Below are positions 59,902 to 64,000 of a stretch of DNA of 64,000 nt, piece after piece. Made by a program: the position numbers and the translations under genes. Below the pieces are notes generated by a model. That model was not told where the DNA came from and did not search any database. It saw only the letters and a program-made list of their open reading frames with translations. Within the stretch, counting starts at the first letter, position 1. Every line of letters begins with the position of its first letter. Source of the stretch: Morella rubra (lineage: Eukaryota > Streptophyta > Magnoliopsida > Fagales > Myricaceae); the NCBI GenBank assembly GCA_003952965.2, contig RXIC02000086.1, positions 186,001 to 250,000 on the forward strand, in the 5' to 3' direction.

Positions 59902-61342
59902 ATGGAACAGGTAGGCTTTGCCCTGGGGGAATTATGCATAACAGGAGAAGGTAGCAGCAGGGGAAGGATGGGAAGGAAAAGGCACAGTGATGATATTGAA
60001 GACACGTCCCAGTTCAAGTCTAAGAACCTCAAGGCCGAGAGGAAGAGGCGGGAGAAGCTCAGTAATAGGCTCCTGACACTGCGTGCATTAGTTCCTCTGA
60101 TCACAAATGTAACCACCCAACACCACCTAATTAATTCTACCCATTATCCGATTTCATTAAATGTGCTTCAGAAAGCTATAATTTTTTTAGACAACATGGT
60201 GATGGTAGGTACTTTGTAGGTTTTGATATCGTTCTTTTTTGCTTGGTTCTAGATGAATAAAGCCACTATTGTCGAGGATGCAATTACATACATTCTGGGC
60301 CTGCAGAAGACTGTAGAGGTTCTTCAAGATCAGCTTTGCGAGTTTGAAGCATCATCTCAAGAGGACGCAAAGCCAAGAAATGAAGTAGAAGTTGATGCTG
60401 CAGGAGGGACAAATGGGAGTGGGATTCAGGTACACGACTTGGTTGATTAGTTCTGGGCATTGTAATTCTTCGCCGTATGGAAATTGATCTGATCTGTTGG
60501 CTTTGCTAATGTCCGTAGGCAGAGGTCCAGGTCACCGTAATTGACGAGGACAGACTCTGGATAAAGATCATATTCGAGAAGAAAAGGGGTGGATTCACTA
60601 GACTGATGGAGGCCATGCGTGCTTTCGGTCTTGAATTCATTGATGCGAATGTTACTACCTCCCTTGGAACAATGCTTGTTTCATCCTCTGTGAAGGTTAG
60701 CAAGACAAAACCTTTCGGGTGGGACCTTCCCAATAGTCCTTAGAAACGGCAATATGTTGTCCTCTCTCCTCTGCCACCACGACGTTAAAACAAACGCATA
60801 ACTAACTCCAACATCACAGTGGGACATACATATATACTACGTAGAACCCACAACTGAATCGAAGTACATTCGGAGCATCGCCCCTTGTAGTGGAATATAC
60901 TGCCATAGTGCCATTCCTCGGTGGGCTTTTCCAATCCTTCGTGGATCTTTTCAGGCCCTTCGTTGGGGCTTGTTGTGTCCAGGTCATGGCGTTATATCTA
61001 TTGACTAGTCTAGGTTCCAATAGCTTTTTCTATCGTTTAAGGCCACTGCTTCCACTGCTTAGTATAGAACATATAGTGGTTTCTCCGATCTCATTTGAGA
61101 TTTTGCCGGTTTATGTTCGACTTGATTTTAGCTTGCTTCGGTTTCATTTTATGAAATGAAACATGACTTAGAAAAAAAAGAGTTGTTCTCAACTTTCCCT
61201 CTGTTTTTACAAATACTTTCAGAAAATACAACATATATGCTTATAGGTTGCTCATATTTCGTAATTTCAGGGAATTTATGGCGAAAAACTCGCAGTTCAG
61301 TACACCAGGGAATTGCTACTGGACATCATTAATGGCATATAG
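59902..61342 (+). CDS. bHLH transcription factor, DYT1/UDT1-like
   Basis: Predicted exons are 59902-60108, 60253-60429, 60519-60695 and 61271-61342. All introns are GT/AG and phase 0, joining to 210 aa, close to the 207 aa of Arabidopsis DYT1. The basic region NLKAERKRREK (residues 42-52) has Glu46 and Arg50 for E-box contact, and Asn in place of the usual His, as in DYT1. Helix 1, a short loop and helix 2 (MNKATIVEDAITYI, from residue 70) follow. Residues 129-210 form an ACT-like dimerisation domain. The last exon of 24 codons (GIYGEKLAVQYTREL to the stop) lies behind a 575-bp intron. Reading through that donor instead adds PFGWDLPNSP and a stop, which breaks the domain. DYT1/UDT1 control tapetum development in anthers. 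The family call is firm; orthology is inferred. Confidence 0.85.
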
Positions 61343-63263
61343 AGCAACTGGGAGTATTACTGACCACTCATTGATCAATTGGGAGTTTTACAGTTTAGTT
61401 GTTTCTTTGGAGTCTTTACCTCTTGTTCCAAAACGCAACGTATTGGAGAACAAAAAAATTTCTCTTATGCATATGCAATTTAATATTGGAAAAATGCCCC
61501 AAAAGGGACCTTGTGGGGTGATATAAGACATTAGTGTTGAAAATTTGTGACCTGAGAATCGCTTTGTTAAACCGTAGTTTCTACTGTATTGCATAATAAG
61601 ATGTTCACTTGTTAAGGCAACAACGTCAAATGTTTTGTGACGATAACGAAATGAGTGAAACTTTTGTTTTTTTGGGGGGTAAGTGAATGATTACTTTTCG
61701 ACACCCAAACAAAGGAATTGGAGAAAGGCAATATGACTGATACGTCGAACTTTTGAACAGTCAAAACCTCTTCGTTGCTCAAAAAAAGAAACCTGATCTA
61801 TGTTAAATTGTCTGCTTAAAGTCTTGTTTTCTTTGTGAATATAGTCTGTGAAACTCTGGCTATAGATAAAAATTGCAGAAAAATATTCGATGAGGAAAGA
61901 GAGAAAAAATATATTGATTAAATTATTAAAAGTATTCAAACATCACAATTTTGGGCTTCAATATTTGGGCCTCTTTTTTTTATTACGAAATTTTATGAAC
62001 AAGAGAGAAACATTCAACCATTGGAATCACTGTGCTCCGAAATTGCTAAGCAATCTCAATTTCAGTTACCACCTTTAACTCATTAAAACTTAAAATTATC
62101 AAATTTCATTAATTCAATTTTCTAAAAAAAATCTAATTGTCAAAATCATGCCATATGTGATATAAATATGCCATGATTTTAACCGTCAGATTTTATTTTA
62201 AGGTGCAAATTAATTGATTTTGAAAATTTAGAAATTTTGTATGTCAAAAGTATTAGTTGTAACTTTTATTTGAGATTGATTTAGTAATTTGGGTCGTAAA
62301 ATGACTTTTTTCTATTTGTGATTGGTTAACAAGTGCTCATTGTGATTGGTTAAGGATAATTTAAGTTCATCACTCTGGAATCAGACGAGTTTCAGACTTA
62401 ACGGTCTATGTGGAAGTGAAACCAAAAGGGTGTGTACCCAAAAGAGTTACTGGGGAGAGGGCATGGCTGGCAGGATAGCTACCTTTGGGGACATATTTTT
62501 TTTTAAACAGAGAGGGACGCTACATGCCGGCTGCACAAGCTCCAAAATGTCAAGCCCGCTGATTAAAGCAGTGACGTCAAGCCATATTAGTTTAGTTTAG
62601 TCTACAAAAACCGGCGACATGGCTACACATGGATCCACCCCAAAGACAGAATTGTATCTGGTTCAACATGTTCTCATGTGACATTAAGATATTCACTTCA
62701 CTGCGGTTACGTATGTAGGGACGATATCAATAATAAGCCAAGGTTCAATCATTGTTGGCTTTTTCCATAAGATAGGATTTATCTCCATGGTTGATTATTA
62801 AATTTTATATTCTTTATACTAATAATTCTACAAATACAATATATACCAAGATAAACACTGAGTTAGTTGATTTTTTAAAAAAAAATTTACGTGATAAAAA
62901 GCTGAATCTACAAACAATTCTCATCCCAAAAGCGACGTATAACTAGATAATCCATTGCATATCATATTGGGGCAGTGTCGTGAGGGGAGTCGCTGAAACT
63001 GTAGAAAACATCAATCAAATTAAACTTGATCATTAAGCATACTCGTAACATTCCTTTCACAGCGGATGCGCACCGGGGGCTACGAACCTCTGAAGGAAAG
63101 GTCAACATACATGTCCCTACCACCTGCATTGTTAATGCAATGTTCCTGCAGAAGAACCTCTTAGATTCTTAATTCCTAACACACTAAGATAATCTCCTGC
63201 ATACAGGTCATCGCTACCGACATCGACGCCAACGATCAAGGGAGATCGGCTGCAAATTTAGTA
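61343..63263. other. Downstream of the bHLH gene, no gene seen
   Basis: AT-rich sequence. The open frames here (61388-61594, 61691-61939, 62346-62600) show no domain and no conserved exon structure. TGTGATTGGTTAA is repeated at about 62318 and 62340. Confidence 0.5.
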
Positions 63264-63958
63264 CTGTAAATGAACCGAGCTATTTTAAACAACTCAACTC
63301 GATCTTGGTCGAATTTTAAATGAGCAAAACTTAGTTAAATTTGACTTTTGGCTCGATTCAAGCTCGCAAACAAAACTCATATAAGATCGACTCGGCTCAT
63401 TTAAAAATTTAGTACACTTGTATGTATTATGAATTTCTTATTTATTTGTTAGTTTATATTTATATAGTCACATATTAGTAAAATATGCATTTGATTACAT
63501 ATGATGGTGAGTAATTATCCATAAAGATTTGTTATGCCCTCTATATATTAAATATATGTTGTAGGTCATTTTTACCAATTAACGTAGATTATATATGAAT
63601 CTAAATATTTTCTAAAATAAAGTTGCACAAATGTTAAGTGTTTATGATATGTCGTGTATATGTACTATGACACCATATGTCGAGGGTTTGATTTGAGTTT
63701 TGTTTGTGATATTGTGTTTTTAAGCTCATATTTTCTTGGTTGGATCGAGTTTGAACTCTGACTCGAATAAGCTAAACAAATCATGTATATATTTTTATCA
63801 AGCTCGAGCTCGTTCAAACATGAAAAATTTTAAACGAATCGAATTCGAACACCCATGCAAAAGCTCGATTCAAGCTCGGTTCGAGCTTGAACTCACATAT
63901 ATGTCTAACGAGCCGAATTTGAACGACCAATATTTGGTTCGACTCGGCTCGAATACAG
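63264..63958. mobile_element. Inverted-repeat element rich in CGAGCT words
   Basis: The left end is CTGTAAATGAACCGAGC, and the right end reverse-complemented is CTGTATTCGAGCCGAG. Both subterminal regions are full of GCTCGA/TCGAGC and GGCTCG words in both orientations, around an AT-rich centre. It is non-coding and about 695 bp long. The superfamily is uncertain and the target duplication is not clear. Confidence 0.55.
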
Positions 63959-64000
63959 CCCGTAACTGCAATCGAATGGGAGAGAAGAGAAAGGCAAAGA

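Noticed and set aside
60696..60741. Stop after DLPNSP as the natural end of the bHLH protein
   Set aside because: AAG|GTTAGC is a usable donor, and the exon at 61271 restores the conserved family C-terminus.
1..64000. CRISPR arrays, rRNA or tRNA genes, prokaryotic operons
   Set aside because: None recognised by eye. The repeats seen are MITEs and tandem repeats, and the gene structure is plant nuclear.

Overview
The window looks like the nuclear genome of a seed plant, most likely a eudicot and possibly woody. It has spliced genes with plant intron/exon structure, plant-specific families (TPS-g terpene synthases, P-class PPR proteins, a tapetum-type bHLH) and a dense AT-rich background of plant transposon relics (hAT, Copia, PIF/Harbinger, a chromovirus-type LTR, LINE, MULE-like and hAT-like MITEs). 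The species cannot be named from the sequence.

Layout. 1-5.3 kb: a decayed hAT transposase and small repeats. 6-51.5 kb: an array of TPS-g terpene synthase copies of two kinds, called A and B here. A1 (8.9-12.1 kb) is the only copy that reads open through all seven exons (577 aa). A2 (33.8-37.0 kb) is nearly identical to A1 but has a one-base deletion in exon 1. B1 (24.7-27.3 kb) has frameshifts in exons 1 and 3. B2 (46.3-49.3 kb) has clean exons 1-6, a LINE insertion in intron 6 and a ruined exon 7. An orphan B-type exon 7 lies at 43.5 kb, and relic C (exons 4-6 only) at 50.7-51.5 kb. Duplicated flanks show that an A+B block was copied and then rearranged. Between the TPS copies lie a truncated Copia element (LTR plus gag), a PIF/Harbinger relic, two adjacent related MITEs, a 3.2-kb solo LTR, a CACTA-like repeat end and several tandem repeats.

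52-57.5 kb: three intronless minus-strand PPR genes, paralogues of the small mitochondrial PPR group that includes Arabidopsis At1g55890 and At3g13160. 57.7 kb: a MITE with a perfect 9-bp target duplication. 59.9-61.3 kb: a four-exon bHLH gene of the DYT1/UDT1 type (210 aa). Its last exon is only 24 codons and lies behind a 575-bp intron. 61.3-64 kb: no gene seen, and an inverted-repeat element near the end.

How the genes may work together. The TPS-g proteins are expected to make acyclic terpene alcohols (linalool/nerolidol type). The PPR proteins belong to mitochondrial gene expression and the bHLH to anther development. Nothing in the sequence links these three groups functionally. The most informative part of the window is the history of duplication, gene conversion and decay in the TPS array.
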